Part shown: in pieces, positions 54,204-64,000 of the stretch | Layout of the letters: every line of letters starts with the position of its first letter | Position numbering within the stretch: position 1 is the first letter of the stretch | Assembly: GCA_900618795.1 (NCBI GenBank) | Contig: UYJD01000002.1 | Span: forward strand, 2,062,908-2,126,907 | Reading direction: 5' to 3' | From: Cyanodermella asteris | Taxonomy: Eukaryota; Ascomycota; Lecanoromycetes; Ostropales; Stictidaceae | DNA: 64,000 bases | Notes under the pieces: generated by a model | Told to the model about the DNA's origin: nothing | Databases searched by the model: none | What the model saw: only the letters and a program-made list of their open reading frames with translations | Position numbers and translations under genes: made by a program

Positions 54204-54738
54204 GAGCTCAGTACATCAGGTATGAGGCGCAGTACGCATCAAATGCCAGAGTGCCTACGCCTTTCAACGCAGTCACGCTTCCAATATTGATCAGACCAAT
54301 CGTATCTGAGCAAAAGGCATCGTGCAGCAATTCGCGTTCACTTTTCGCATGCACGGCGTGGGGCTCCGGTTCCGCAGCGGGGATGCGTCATTGCATACAA
54401 GAATTTATTTCCCAAGTCAACAGCTACTCCGAGCGAGTCTGTGCAGCTGCATCTTCGTGGACTTGGATTTCTGCCGTGAAACCGAAGCATCTTGCCAACA
54501 CTCGGCCAGGTCTCACTGCAAGAGCAATTGACACCGGACCCACAACTATCCGTGTTCGATTACATGACTCAAGCCCTCATCACTCAATCCTGCAAGCTTC
54601 ACTACTTAAAGAACCAACATGCACAACTAAGAATCTCGAGAAAATAAAAGGCATCGACCTAAATCACATCAATTTTTTCACCATTGCGCCGCAGCTTCTC
54701 GACATCTTATTTTCATTCCCGCCAACAAGTCATCCATC
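54204..54738. other. HIS7 upstream region
   Basis: Presumed HIS7 promoter and 5' UTR, with the Gcn4-type site listed separately. No further gene. Confidence 0.5.
54565..54571 (+). promoter_or_regulatory. Gcn4/CPC1 (cross-pathway control) site
   Basis: A perfect TGACTCA, 168 bp upstream of the HIS7 ATG. This is the consensus of the bZIP general amino-acid control activator (Gcn4, CPC-1, CpcA), which is known to induce histidine genes. Function here is inferred from match and position. Confidence 0.65.
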
Positions 54739-56400
54739 ATGCCGTCCGTTCACCTCCTCGACTACGTCGCCGGCAACATCCGCTCTCTCGCCAACGCTCT
54801 CGAAGCAATCGGCTACACCGTGCACTGGATCCGCTCCCCCGCCGACGTGCCCTCCGCCGAACGCCTCATCTTCCCCGGCGTCGGCCACTTCGGCCACTGC
54901 CTGACCAAGTTCTCCTCCGACGGCTACGTCGAGCCCATCAAGGCCCACATCGCCGCCGGCAAACCCTTCATGGGCATCTGCGTCGGGCTGCAAGCGCTTT
55001 TCGAAGGATCCGAAGAGAACGAGTCTATCCCCGGGTTGGGTCTGATTGAGGGCCGGCTCAAGCGTTTTGATGATGCGGACAAGAGCGTGCCGCACATTGG
55101 ATGGAACAGTGCGAATCCGGCGCATGGTGGGGAGGTGGTGAGTGAGTTTGGGTTGAGGCCGGGGAGTAAGTATTACTATGTGCACAGCTATGCGGTGCCG
55201 TATGTGCCTGGCCAGCTCGAGGGGAAGGGGTGGACGGTGGCGACGGCGAGGTATGGGGAGGAGACGTTTGTGGGGGCTGTGTGTAAGGGGAATGTCCTTG
55301 CGACGCAGTTTCATCCGGAGAAGAGTGGCGTTGCCGGGTTGAGGGTGCTTAAGGCGTTCTTGGACGGGACGAAGACGGCTTCGTTGCCCGCGTCGCTACC
55401 AACGGCAGAGCAGGACACGGGTCTAACGAGACGAATTATTGCGTGTCTGGATGTGCGTGCAAACGATGCAGGAGATCTCGTCGTTACGAAAGGCGACCAG
55501 TACGATGTCAGAGAAAAGGATGATGGAACGACAAACGGTGCCGGAGGTCAGGTACGCAACCTGGGGAAACCGGTCGAGAAGGCAAGAGACTACTACGCCC
55601 AAGGCGCCGACGAAGTGACCTTCCTCAACATCACCAGCTTCCGAAACTGCCCTGTGGCCGACCTTCCCATGCTCGAAGTCCTCCGCAAAGCCTCCGAAAC
55701 GGTCTTCGTCCCCCTGACCGTGGGAGGCGGAATTCGAGACACGGTCGACACCGACGGTCGAAAAGTCAGCGCAGTAGAAGTTGCGAGATTGTACTTCGAG
55801 TCCGGCGCCGACAAGGTCAGCATCGGCAGCGACGCCGTCGACGCAGCGGAGCAGTACTTCAAAAGCGGCAAGAAGCTCACGGGTACGACGGCCATCGAGA
55901 CGATATCCGCGGCGTATGGCGCGCAAGCCGTCGTGGTCAGCGTCGATCCGCGCCGAGTCTACGTCGCCTCACCTTCCGAAACGACGCACCACACAATCAA
56001 GACGGCCTTCCCGGGCCCCAATGGCGAGGAATACTGTTGGTACCAGTGTACGGCCAAGGGTGGCCGCGAGGGCCGCGACGTCGACGCCGTCCAGCTGGTG
56101 CAGGCAGTGGAAGCGCTGGGTGCCGGAGAGATTCTGCTGAATTGCATCGACAAGGATGGCAGCAACTCCGGTTTCGATCTCGAGCTGATTCGGGATGTGA
56201 AGGCTGCGGTGAGGATACCCGTGATTGCCAGCTCTGGAGCGGGCAAGCCGGCGCACTTTGAGGAGGTCTTCAAGGAGACGGTGGTCGATGCTGCGCTTGG
56301 GGCGGGCATGTTTCACAGGAAGGAGTACACGGTGCAGCAGGTCAAGGAGGAATTGGCGTCAAGAGGACTGGTGGTCAGAAAAGTAGAGACGGAGATATAG
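54739..56400 (+). CDS. HIS7: Imidazole glycerol phosphate synthase hisHF
   Basis: Bifunctional glutamine amidotransferase:cyclase of histidine synthesis. It converts PRFAR plus glutamine-derived ammonia to IGP and AICAR in the cytosol. 553 residues, intronless, essentially the length of yeast His7. The N-terminal HisH part has the nucleophile Cys-81 ([15 protein letters not shown]) and the His-192/Glu-194 pair (TQFHPEKSG), plus [11 protein letters not shown]. The HisF barrel starts near residue 231 ([18 protein letters not shown]), where the Asp in CLDVR is catalytic. It continues with [61 protein letters not shown] (second catalytic Asp region) and [12 protein letters not shown]. All key residues are present. 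A TGACTCA site lies upstream. Confidence 0.98.
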   Translation: MPSVHLLDYVAGNIRSLANALEAIGYTVHWIRSPADVPSAERLIFPGVGHFGHCLTKFSSDGYVEPIKAHIAAGKPFMGICVGLQALFEGSEENESIPGLGLIEGRLKRFDDADKSVPHIGWNSANPAHGGEVVSEFGLRPGSKYYYVHSYAVPYVPGQLEGKGWTVATARYGEETFVGAVCKGNVLATQFHPEKSGVAGLRVLKAFLDGTKTASLPASLPTAEQDTGLTRRIIACLDVRANDAGDLVVTKGDQYDVREKDDGTTNGAGGQVRNLGKPVEKARDYYAQGADEVTFLNITSFRNCPVADLPMLEVLRKASETVFVPLTVGGGIRDTVDTDGRKVSAVEVARLYFESGADKVSIGSDAVDAAEQYFKSGKKLTGTTAIETISAAYGAQAVVVSVDPRRVYVASPSETTHHTIKTAFPGPNGEEYCWYQCTAKGGREGRDVDAVQLVQAVEALGAGEILLNCIDKDGSNSGFDLELIRDVKAAVRIPVIASSGAGKPAHFEEVFKETVVDAALGAGMFHRKEYTVQQVKEELASRGLVVRKVETEI

Positions 56401-58596
56401 AATTTAGTGATACAGACGACCCTCTAAGCAAGCACTGAAGTCGGAAACGAGAATGGCTCCGTGTCTGCCGCATAGCTAGCATTCAACATATCAAAACAAA
56501 TCTGCTAGGATCGAGTTCTGTGCAAATAGGACCCAGGGCCAAGTGGGATATTAAAGCTGGTGATACTTCAGGTGTCGACTTCGACAACGTGACACCGGAT
56601 TGCACAAGGCGGCGATTAACCGCTGAAACAGCAAATGGACAAATCGGCCTGTTTTGCAGTACCAGCAGACGAAGGATCGTTTGAACTCTTTGAGAAGAGG
56701 AAGGAAAAATCGAATTAAACCCGCCATAAAAAATGACCATGGCAGCTTTCGCAAGGGAATTAACAGCTGAGGGTCATGATGAAACGGGCATGAATAAGGT
56801 GTTAACACTGTGCCAACGAATTAGCAGAGTGCATTGGGTCTCTCAGTCGACATGTCATTATTAACCGGCCTCCTATACGATGGTACGCAGCCTCGATACT
56901 TGAGGAGAAAAGTCCCCGGGCGGGAGGGCGGAAAAGTGCGACGGGAGCCCGGGATCATTCCAGGGGGTTTCCAGGCCATCGCGGAACACTCCAGCGGAAC
57001 CCCGACACGACTGCGAAAGGACTCGCGCGGAGACGGTGGAAATGGCCGTAATTATGAAGCCTACCTAGGCAGCCAGACAAAGACCCATGAAGGACTCGAT
57101 GATCCGTAAGTTGTCTAGACCGACAAGTGTTATATGGATCTGCCGGAAGATCGACGCTGTTTCTTTGATCAGCATCCTGCTTTGGCCAGTGGAGCACGGG
57201 AGCAGTGGCTCAACCTATTACAGCGACCGCCAATTTGCATCGTCGTCGTCATTTTCATTTGCTATCATCACAGTGACCGTCCGAAAGGGACTCGAGACGG
57301 CGGACTCACTGCTGATGAGCCCAGGACGCCCGTTGAGGCAAACATGGCAATAAATTGAAATCAGCACATTGAGAACCCCTGGCGTTGCGTCGTCATGCTG
57401 CGAGCATCCGATCAGTAAGATATGTGTCTGACGGCTAGCCAGGGGAGCATCAGCAGGACGTGGCGATGAGACTGTTGGCTGCTCCGAGCTGATGACTACT
57501 CTGCCTCCGCCACGCTGCTGAGACACTCGCTTGCATCCAGCCGGGGCCACGCATGCATTGTTGCTGCTTCAGCTCATCGAAGGTGAAAGGACTTGTCCAG
57601 ACTCTGACAAAGACATTTTCTACCTCGACAGACCTCACGTGTGTGGACATGCGGGGTGAGACAGGTGTTCGCTGGCCTGAAAGCCACAGACCTGAAGAAA
57701 AGCCCAAAGAAGTCTGTAGGTGAAGGGCGGCTGTGGATGCCAGAAAGAAGTAGAGTGCAGCCACTGAACGATTGGCAGAGAATGGCGGCGGCGGAGCGGA
57801 TGAGCGCCAGGGGTCGACAAAACCTTGCATCGACTGAGGGGATCCAGAGGTCCTAAGAGCTCCCACAATAGGGGACAAAGAGACGCCGAGCTCCAGTCTC
57901 CCAGTCGCAGACAGTCCAGACACTCCGGGGTTGCAGCTAAGGGCGCCACCGGACCAAACAACCATCTCACTCTGTCTCTCCAAGCGTGGCTATGACAGCG
58001 CCCGTTCCGTTCTTTCGCTGCTCGCATACGCAACCTCTCTCCTTCGACGCGGAACGTTGCGTCTCTGTCCTCTCGGCAAGTGCTAACTATAGTCAAGCGC
58101 TGCAAAACACACGCCTGCCTGTCCATGCGCCCTGTGCTCGATCATGCAGAGCCTCTGATTTCCTTTGCTTGTCCATCTCTATCGTTTTGTCTTTACATTC
58201 TCCCACACACACACTCTCCCTCCCTTACGTCTGTCGTTTGCTGCTTGTTGTCGAGGATCTTCGTGGCGGTTCGGCGCTTACTGGCCAACACACTCCTCAA
58301 CAAGAAGGGTCTGGTATTATTCTGCTCCGCCCAGCCCCTTGGCAAAGACCTCCACGTCTCAGGCCCGTTGGGAGTCAGTCTCTCCACCTATTCTCTCCTT
58401 GTACTCCCTCACGGCATAGACCGACCTCACCATCTACCGATCGTATATTCTATTCACCATCTATACGGAGCATTCAGTGCTGGCTACTGAATCTCCAAAC
58501 ATTTAACGGTCGTCGAGTCATCTACATCTACACGATAATATTTTACTATACGGACTTTAATACCTTCTGAGCACAAACCTGTGCTTGACAGCCATC
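56401..58596. other. 2.2-kb intergenic region
   Basis: Between HIS7 and the FLC gene, same strand. The last ~700 bases are pyrimidine rich on the plus strand (CTCCC, TCTCTC runs, CA-repeat near 58200), fitting a strong fungal promoter and long 5' leader. No coding feature could be supported. Confidence 0.5.
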
Positions 58597-60849
58597 ATGA
58601 CTCGTTTCAACTTCTTCACGGCCTCCCTCCTCGCAACAGCATCCCTCATCTCGGTCGTTTCAGCAGACGACGTCCTCTCCTCCTCCGGTTTCACCAACTG
58701 TATCGGCGATGCCACCGTCAAAGTCAACAATGCAGACATCAAGTTCAACAAGGATACCGGAATGGTCACATTCGATGCAAGTGGAACCAGCACAGAAGAG
58801 CAGAAGGTCATGGCCAACTTGGTGGTAACAGCATACGGCCAGCAGGTCTATCAAAACTCCTTCAACCCTTGCGATGACAAGACAAAGGTCACACAGCTAT
58901 GCCCCGTGCCGAAGGGCAACTTTTCCGCTCAAGGCACACAGCAGATTCCTTCGAGCTACTTGTCGCAGATTCCGTCGATTGCCTTCTCGGTCCCGGACAT
59001 CGATGCGAACGCCGAGCTTCACTTGACCAACATCGACACGAAGGAAGAGGTGGCATGTGTCAAGTCTGGTGTGACCAATGGAAAGTCCCTCGACACTCCC
59101 GCTTTGCAGGGCATCGGTGCCGGTATACTCGTCGGATCGTTACTGCTCGCAGGTGTCGGAGCGGCGGCCAACGCCGGTGCCGCTGGCTCAAGCACACCGT
59201 CTCCCAGCTTCGGAACCATGCTCGGCTGGTTTCAGGGCATGGCCATGAACGGCATGCTCAGCGTCAACTACCCAGGCTCGTACAGAAAATTCGCAAAGAA
59301 CTTTGGTTTCAGCACCGGATTGATCCCTTGGAACAGCATGCAAATCACAATCGACAACTTCCGTGCCAGCACCCAGGGCAACCTGACCGAGGATAACGTG
59401 CAGTACTTGCAGAATGCCAGTCTCGTGTTTACGGACGGACAGCACAATACTACGAGTTTCGGGAAGCGTGCTTTCTTTAGTGGCGTCAACCTTGTTGGTC
59501 GTGACGTGTCTACGTCTGTCAACAGCTCGGACAGCAGCCAACCGCAAACACAATTCCAGAAGACGGTCCACGGTCTCGAGGGCTTCGTTGAGCAATTGAC
59601 CATCCCTCAGGCCAACACCTTCATGACCGTGCTCCTCATTTTTGCCATCGTCGTGGCCGCCATCGTTGTTGGTATTCTCGGCTTGAAGCTCATCCTTGAG
59701 ATCTGGGCAACCTTTGCCAGTTTCCCCAAACGCCTCACCGGCTTCCGCAAGCGTTACTGGAGAGTTTTGGCCAACACCATCACTAACTTGGTTCTCCTCC
59801 TCTACGGCATCTGGACGATTTGGTGCATTTTCCAATTCACAAACGGCGACAGTTGGGCTGCGAAGACTTTGGCCGCCGTGACATGGGCAATCTTTACAGC
59901 TACCCTGCTCTTCTACACAATCTCGATCTTCCTCGTGGTTCGTAAGCACAAGAAAGAGGATGGCGATCACAACGCTCTGTACGAGAACAAGGAAACATGG
60001 GTCAAGTGGTCCTTCATGTACGACAGCTACAAGCGTGGCTACTGGTGGCTCTTCGTCCCCTTCATCGTCTACATGTTCGCCAAGGGCGTCGCCATCGCCG
60101 CCGGCAACGGCCACGGCCTAACCCAGACCGTTGCGCAGCTGATCATCGAATCACTAATGTTCATCCTCCTCCTCTGGACCCGCCCCTTCGCCACCAAAGG
60201 CTCCAACTGGATCAACATCGTCATCCAAGTCGTCCGCGTCCTCTCCGTCGTCTGCATCCTCGTCTTCGTCGAGGAACTCGGCATCCAGCAAACGACCCAG
60301 ACCGTTACCGGCGTCGTCTTGATCGCCATCCAATGCACCCTGACCGGTATCCTCGGAATTCTCCTGGTCATCAACGCAATCCGCCTCATGTTCCGCGAGA
60401 ACATCCACAAGAAGCAGCGGAAAGAGGCGCAGAGGAACAAGGAGCTCGAAGCCGGCGGCGCGCTCGACGATCACGACGATCCGTCCGATATCCCCATGGT
60501 TGACCGCCGGCACACCGCGTACGGAAACGAGACCAAGACGCCGTTGATGAGAGATTCCTCGCCCATCGACCCCCACCGCACGAGCAGGCCGATGTACGAT
60601 CGATCCGAGAGCGGTAGCGTTCCGCTGGCAAATGATGCCGCGAGCTTCGGCAGGGTTCCGAGTCATGATAGGAGCATGAGCAGGGGCGGCCTGGGTGGCG
60701 CAGACGACGGGATGGGCGGGTGGCCTCTGAACCGACCGATGAGCAGACAACCGACGCTCCCGGCTCTGGAACCCGGCGTCGCGACCGTTGGTAACGGAAG
60801 GCCCGCGCACCGCATGACCAGACAACCCACATTGCCCAACCTGAACTGA
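58597..60849 (+). CDS. FLC/TRP-like membrane protein
   Basis: A 750-residue member of the fungal TRP-like family (flavin carrier proteins FLC1-3, Pkd2-related), implicated in FAD transport to the ER, calcium homeostasis and wall integrity. Start at MTRFNFFTASLLATASLISV, a signal peptide. The lumenal ML-like domain (~25-165) contains four Cys (FTNCIGDAT, NPCDDKTKVTQLCP, VACVKSG). Then come a first hydrophobic segment (~171-196), an extended region with several NxS/T sites, and eight or so helices from ~347 to ~610 (FMTVLLIFAIVVAAIVVGI, YWWLFVPFIVYMFAKG, LIIESLMFILLLWTRPF). The cytosolic tail ends with two copies of an M(S/T)RQPTLP motif. Intronless. Confidence 0.93.
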   Translation: MTRFNFFTASLLATASLISVVSADDVLSSSGFTNCIGDATVKVNNADIKFNKDTGMVTFDASGTSTEEQKVMANLVVTAYGQQVYQNSFNPCDDKTKVTQLCPVPKGNFSAQGTQQIPSSYLSQIPSIAFSVPDIDANAELHLTNIDTKEEVACVKSGVTNGKSLDTPALQGIGAGILVGSLLLAGVGAAANAGAAGSSTPSPSFGTMLGWFQGMAMNGMLSVNYPGSYRKFAKNFGFSTGLIPWNSMQITIDNFRASTQGNLTEDNVQYLQNASLVFTDGQHNTTSFGKRAFFSGVNLVGRDVSTSVNSSDSSQPQTQFQKTVHGLEGFVEQLTIPQANTFMTVLLIFAIVVAAIVVGILGLKLILEIWATFASFPKRLTGFRKRYWRVLANTITNLVLLLYGIWTIWCIFQFTNGDSWAAKTLAAVTWAIFTATLLFYTISIFLVVRKHKKEDGDHNALYENKETWVKWSFMYDSYKRGYWWLFVPFIVYMFAKGVAIAAGNGHGLTQTVAQLIIESLMFILLLWTRPFATKGSNWINIVIQVVRVLSVVCILVFVEELGIQQTTQTVTGVVLIAIQCTLTGILGILLVINAIRLMFRENIHKKQRKEAQRNKELEAGGALDDHDDPSDIPMVDRRHTAYGNETKTPLMRDSSPIDPHRTSRPMYDRSESGSVPLANDAASFGRVPSHDRSMSRGGLGGADDGMGGWPLNRPMSRQPTLPALEPGVATVGNGRPAHRMTRQPTLPNLN

Positions 60850-62183
60850 GCGCTCCAACTGTGAAAAGAAACATGCCAACGCTACACAAGAAACACGGTG
60901 GGATGCGGTGAGGTAACGATGGATAAATAGCGGCAACCCCCCGAAAGCGCCACAAATACACTCCTTTGACATGCATTTTCTGTTCAGCGTTGGCATTGGG
61001 AGGGCAGCGTGTCCTACAAATGTGCATTATATCATATATACATAATAGACTTGGGGACGAGAGCCATCGTGGCTGTTGAAAAGATGACCAGGAGCGAGAC
61101 ATGGCGCGGCTTCTGGAAGTCAAGCTGGGGATGGTCTGCTACCACGTAGCACAGAAATATGAGAAAGATCACCTGACCTGATTTGATTTCTTGACTGATC
61201 CTAAGTAGCTAGATACTTGGGTAACAGAAAGCGTGAACCTTCTCGCTTTTAGCAGATCTCCTAGTCATGCTACTTGTCTATGTTATGTCGACCGACGGTG
61301 CTGCGATTCGTTCAACAACCACCAGATTCGCCGACCAGGCTCATGCTTCATTCAGCGCTGACGATTCGCATCCACCTCCGTCAGGGCGCTGGAGATTCTT
61401 CACAAGATCGCAACTGAACTCCATCCAATTCGCAAGCCATGGTCCGCGGACAACCGGAAGAACCATACTTGTTGCATCTCTCCGCCTCGGATTCCAGCCC
61501 TCAAAAAGAAGAAATGACCCAGTCGAGCATCCACAATGTTCTGGACCCGCCGGTTCTTTGCAACGATTCACCATCTAGACGCCGCAGGCGGCTCTGCGGA
61601 CGCCTCTCTGCAGGGCTGACCAGCCAAAGTACGACCCACAAGGGACTGGCCAGATGCCACAAACATCCCCTCCCAAGGTTCCAGAACGATCACCAACTCT
61701 TGCACAATCCCATGCTTTCCATTCAATTCTCCCATCATACCCAGAAGCACGGCATGCCCTATGTACGAGGATGAATGGATGACTGGGCTGGCAAAGCCCA
61801 TCCCAGCAACTTGCTCCAAGCCCTCGAATACTACGTTGCGGAGCGTGAACCAGAAGAATCGAATTCTAGCTTCCTTACCTTGACTGCTGTTGTTGGAAGG
61901 AATACTTCCCCGTTTCCTGGCGCCGAGATGAGGCTGACGGTGGTCTGACTTTGCTGAGCGGGCTTACTCCCATGCGCGGTGCTTCTTACGACGCCATGGA
62001 TTTGAATAAGGCTGAGGTTATGCATGCGAGCTTTCTCCACAATTCTCGAATGTATATAAGAGCTGCTTGATGGTCTTCTCTTTACCTCTGCTTTATACGA
62101 CAAGGCACAGAATTTTCCTGATTCCTTCATCTCATACTGCTCTTGTCGCTTCTCTGTACCAGGTTCTTCGAACATCAGCCACG
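60850..62183. other. Intergenic region, FLC to spherulin-4 gene
   Basis: About 1.3 kb with scattered short frames only. AT-rich TATATCATATATA sequence near 61025-61045 probably belongs to the FLC 3' flank. The TATA element is listed separately. Confidence 0.5.
62053..62060 (+). promoter_or_regulatory. TATA box of the spherulin-4 gene
   Basis: TATATAAG about 125 bp upstream of the ATG at 62184. Confidence 0.5.
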
Positions 62184-63002
62184 ATGAAGCTCACTCTCCC
62201 CTTCCTCACCACCCTCATAGCCCCGCTGTCCTCCGCAACCTCAATCCTCCTCCCCCTCTACCTCTACCCCAGCGTCGTCAATCACTCCTGGGATCCCGTC
62301 TACTACGCCGCCGGCAACAACAGTCTCGTCGACTTCTACATAATTGTCAACCCGGACTCCGGCCCAGGCGGCTCCGCCTACCCCAACAGCGACTACACCG
62401 CCGGTCTCTCCCGCCTAAACACCTACCCCAACGTCCACCTCCTCGGCTACGTGCACACGACCTACGGCTCCGCCGCCCAATCCGCCGTGACCGCCAACAT
62501 CACCCACTGGTCCAACTACCGCAACTACAACACAAACGGGCAGAACATTTCCGTCCAGGGGATATTCTTCGACGAAGTCGGTGCTTCGCAGGCGAATCTG
62601 GCATACTACACCCAACTCAGCGATTTCGCGTACGACACCTTCGATGGTACCACTACGGATGAGTTCGTGGTCATGAACCCCGGTGTCAACGTGACCGTAC
62701 AGTCGTACTTTGACCTTGCAGACTTTGTCGTCACGTACGAGTGTAGCTTTGGCGGCGGACCGACGGCGAATGATTGCAAGGCGTACCGGGATCAGACGAC
62801 GATCAATGAGAATACGGCGCCGAGTCATCGGGATCAGAGCGCGTTCTTGATTCGGAGTTATACGGGGTCGGCGGCGCAGTTGAGCAATAGTGTGGCTGTT
62901 GTGAAGCGGAATGGGATTGGAGCGTTTTATGCTACAAAGGCGTTCCACTATGATGATGTCTCGCTTTTGGGGCAGCAGGCGGCTGCGATTGGGCAGAGCT
63001 GA
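62184..63002 (+). CDS. Spherulin-4 family secreted protein (GH135-like)
   Basis: A 272-residue secreted protein of the spherulation-specific family 4, related to GH135 Sph3, which cleaves galactosaminogalactan. The frame is open 39 codons upstream, but the ATG at 62184 opens a proper signal peptide (MKLTLPFLTTLIAPLSSATS). The TIM-barrel blocks follow in order: ILLPLYLYPS (strand 1), DFYIIVNPDSGPGG, YTAGLSRLNTYPNVHLLGYV, VQGIFFDEVGA (conserved Asp-Glu at the strand-4 end), EFVVMNPGV, DFVVTYE and GIGAFYATKAFHYDD. Several N-glycosylation sites. Complete and intronless. Whether it hydrolyses galactosaminogalactan here is inferred from family only. Confidence 0.92.
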   Translation: MKLTLPFLTTLIAPLSSATSILLPLYLYPSVVNHSWDPVYYAAGNNSLVDFYIIVNPDSGPGGSAYPNSDYTAGLSRLNTYPNVHLLGYVHTTYGSAAQSAVTANITHWSNYRNYNTNGQNISVQGIFFDEVGASQANLAYYTQLSDFAYDTFDGTTTDEFVVMNPGVNVTVQSYFDLADFVVTYECSFGGGPTANDCKAYRDQTTINENTAPSHRDQSAFLIRSYTGSAAQLSNSVAVVKRNGIGAFYATKAFHYDDVSLLGQQAAAIGQS

Positions 63003-63875
63003 GGACGTCTTCCGAGATGAATGTAAAATTGCCTTCGATGAGATCCGATCGGTATGAATGAAGTTTCAGCTAATTTTTTGTTGTTTTGATAAATTTGTAG
63101 GTTAATGTACATGCCAATCGTGAAGTCTCTACCAAGATCCTCGCTATAGTGTCAAGAGAGCTATCTACCTGGTATTTTGCAGATGCATGGGCACACTTGG
63201 GCGCGGAAATCCGGGAGACCGTGTAATCGCTCAAGGCGGGTACCTTGGGTAAAAGTCGTGGTGTCAGTACCACAGCTTCTACTTGCCCTATTACATGTAT
63301 CTCTACCTCAAGGAATAGTATTACAAGTACCCGTAGAAGTTGATGCTTGCGTAGTTTCTATGGTACTATCGCGAGTCGGTCCAAAAGTCGTTGAACGAGC
63401 ATGTTCAGAGGTGTTCTTACTTACACGTGCGTCACCACACACCTTGTACTGTCCCAGCGGTCTCAAGGCACAGCAGGTCCTGGACCACACGAGTGTCTGA
63501 AGATCCATTCGACGAGCGTAAGCCACTCCGCCAATATCCATACATACACAGCCTTTACTTCACTGGTATTCTCAAGATCTTCAGCATTGTTCGGCTCCTT
63601 GTCAACGTGAAGACATGTTCAGCGCCGAGCTCAGATGCGCGCACGGGCCACGCCGGATTTCTTGCGGGTAAAACTGCCACAGCGGAAAAGTTCTGAGCTT
63701 CACGACGGAGCTCGTCTTTTTTTCTTTCGGTTGCCAGTCCGACACCCTCACCTTTTTTCCCCATCCTTGACCTCTTCGCCGTCCCATCCCTCTCCAACAC
63801 ATTGCTCTACACATTGAGCAATAACTCTAATTATCCTTCGTTTTAGACCACCAACCCTCTCCATCTATCGACGCA
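63003..63875. other. Intergenic region, promoter of the FKBP gene
   Basis: Nothing coding recognised. The last 150 bases are pyrimidine rich (TTTTTTTCTTTC and CCTCACC runs), as is usual for a strong housekeeping promoter. Confidence 0.5.
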
Positions 63876-64000
63876 ATGTCCGGTCTTCTCCCCGCCGCCG
63901 TCTACGGCCTCGAGGTGCCGCCTGGCAATGTCTTGATTCCTGCTCGCGCAGACTTTCCGTCCGCCTTCAGAATTACCATGGCCGCTCTGGATCCCACAGC
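63876..64000 (+). CDS. Nucleolar FKBP (FPR3/FPR4 type), cut by window end
   Basis: The first 41 codons of a gene that runs past the right edge. The sequence MSGLLPAAVYGLEVPPGNVL, then IPARADFPSAFRITMAALDP, matches the N-terminal nucleoplasmin-like segment of fungal nuclear FK506-binding proteins. Those proteins combine an acidic histone-chaperone region with a C-terminal peptidyl-prolyl isomerase domain; neither is visible here. The start fits (GCAATGTC, A at -1, C at -2, G at -3). Confidence 0.82.
   Translation, partial: MSGLLPAAVYGLEVPPGNVLIPARADFPSAFRITMAALDPT

Noticed and set aside
57450-58126. Overlapping minus-strand frames of 160-180 codons between HIS7 and the FLC gene.
   Set aside because: Two mutually overlapping frames without motifs, in a probable promoter/leader; GC-rich DNA gives such frames by chance.

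Overview
The window reads as nuclear DNA of a filamentous ascomycete (Pezizomycotina), most likely a dothideomycete. Genes are compact, on both strands, and interrupted by short GT-AG introns (about 47-110 nt). The gene set contains filamentous-fungal families: a very long NOT4, a MEP-type ammonium transporter, a FLC/TRP-like membrane protein, a spherulin-4 protein, secreted Ser/Thr-rich and GPI-type proteins, and a bifunctional HIS7. The order-level placement is an inference from family resemblance only. Both window ends cut genes: the mitochondrial RNA polymerase on the left and an FPR3/4-type FKBP on the right. There is one 25-N assembly gap at 15162-15186.

Layout. 1-11.1 kb is gene dense: RPO41 (+), a WDR48/UAF1-like WD40 protein (-), a broken short-chain dehydrogenase (+), a class I glutamine amidotransferase (-) and an ammonium transporter (-). 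11.1-18.1 kb is gene poor, with a decayed secreted NTF2-like gene, the assembly gap and an unrecognised decayed reading frame. 18.1-26.3 kb holds a PC4/SUB1 coactivator (+), a large secreted Ser/Thr and Asp-repeat protein (-), an ankyrin-type protein (+) and a YANK (STK32-like) AGC kinase (-). 26.3-30.4 kb has no gene I can support and carries a 9-bp minisatellite. 30.6-47.7 kb holds NOT4 (-), the complex I 30 kDa subunit (+), a TLS1/C9orf78 protein (-), a WLM-domain metalloprotease (-), an MCT-type MFS transporter (+), an uncharacterised 521-residue protein (-) and a sarcosine/fructosyl-amino-acid oxidase-like flavoprotein (-). 48.3-63.9 kb holds a GNAT acetyltransferase, two tandem secreted paralogues, an ERG28-like membrane protein beside a Rossmann-fold gene relic, HIS7, a FLC protein, a spherulin-4 protein and the FKBP start.

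Most genes are unrelated housekeeping functions: mitochondrial transcription and respiration, mRNA decay and splicing, ubiquitin and SUMO repair, histidine and nitrogen metabolism. I see no biosynthetic cluster, transposon, LTR element or CRISPR array. The most unusual local arrangements are the tandem secreted pair at 49.9-53.3 kb with identical exon-1 architecture, the ERG28-like gene placed head to head with a short NAD-binding relic, an apparent in-frame coding-like stretch beyond the NOT4 stop codon, and the gene-decay zone at 11-18 kb. Exon boundaries below were worked out by hand from splice consensus, reading phase and family alignment memory; transcripts were not available.
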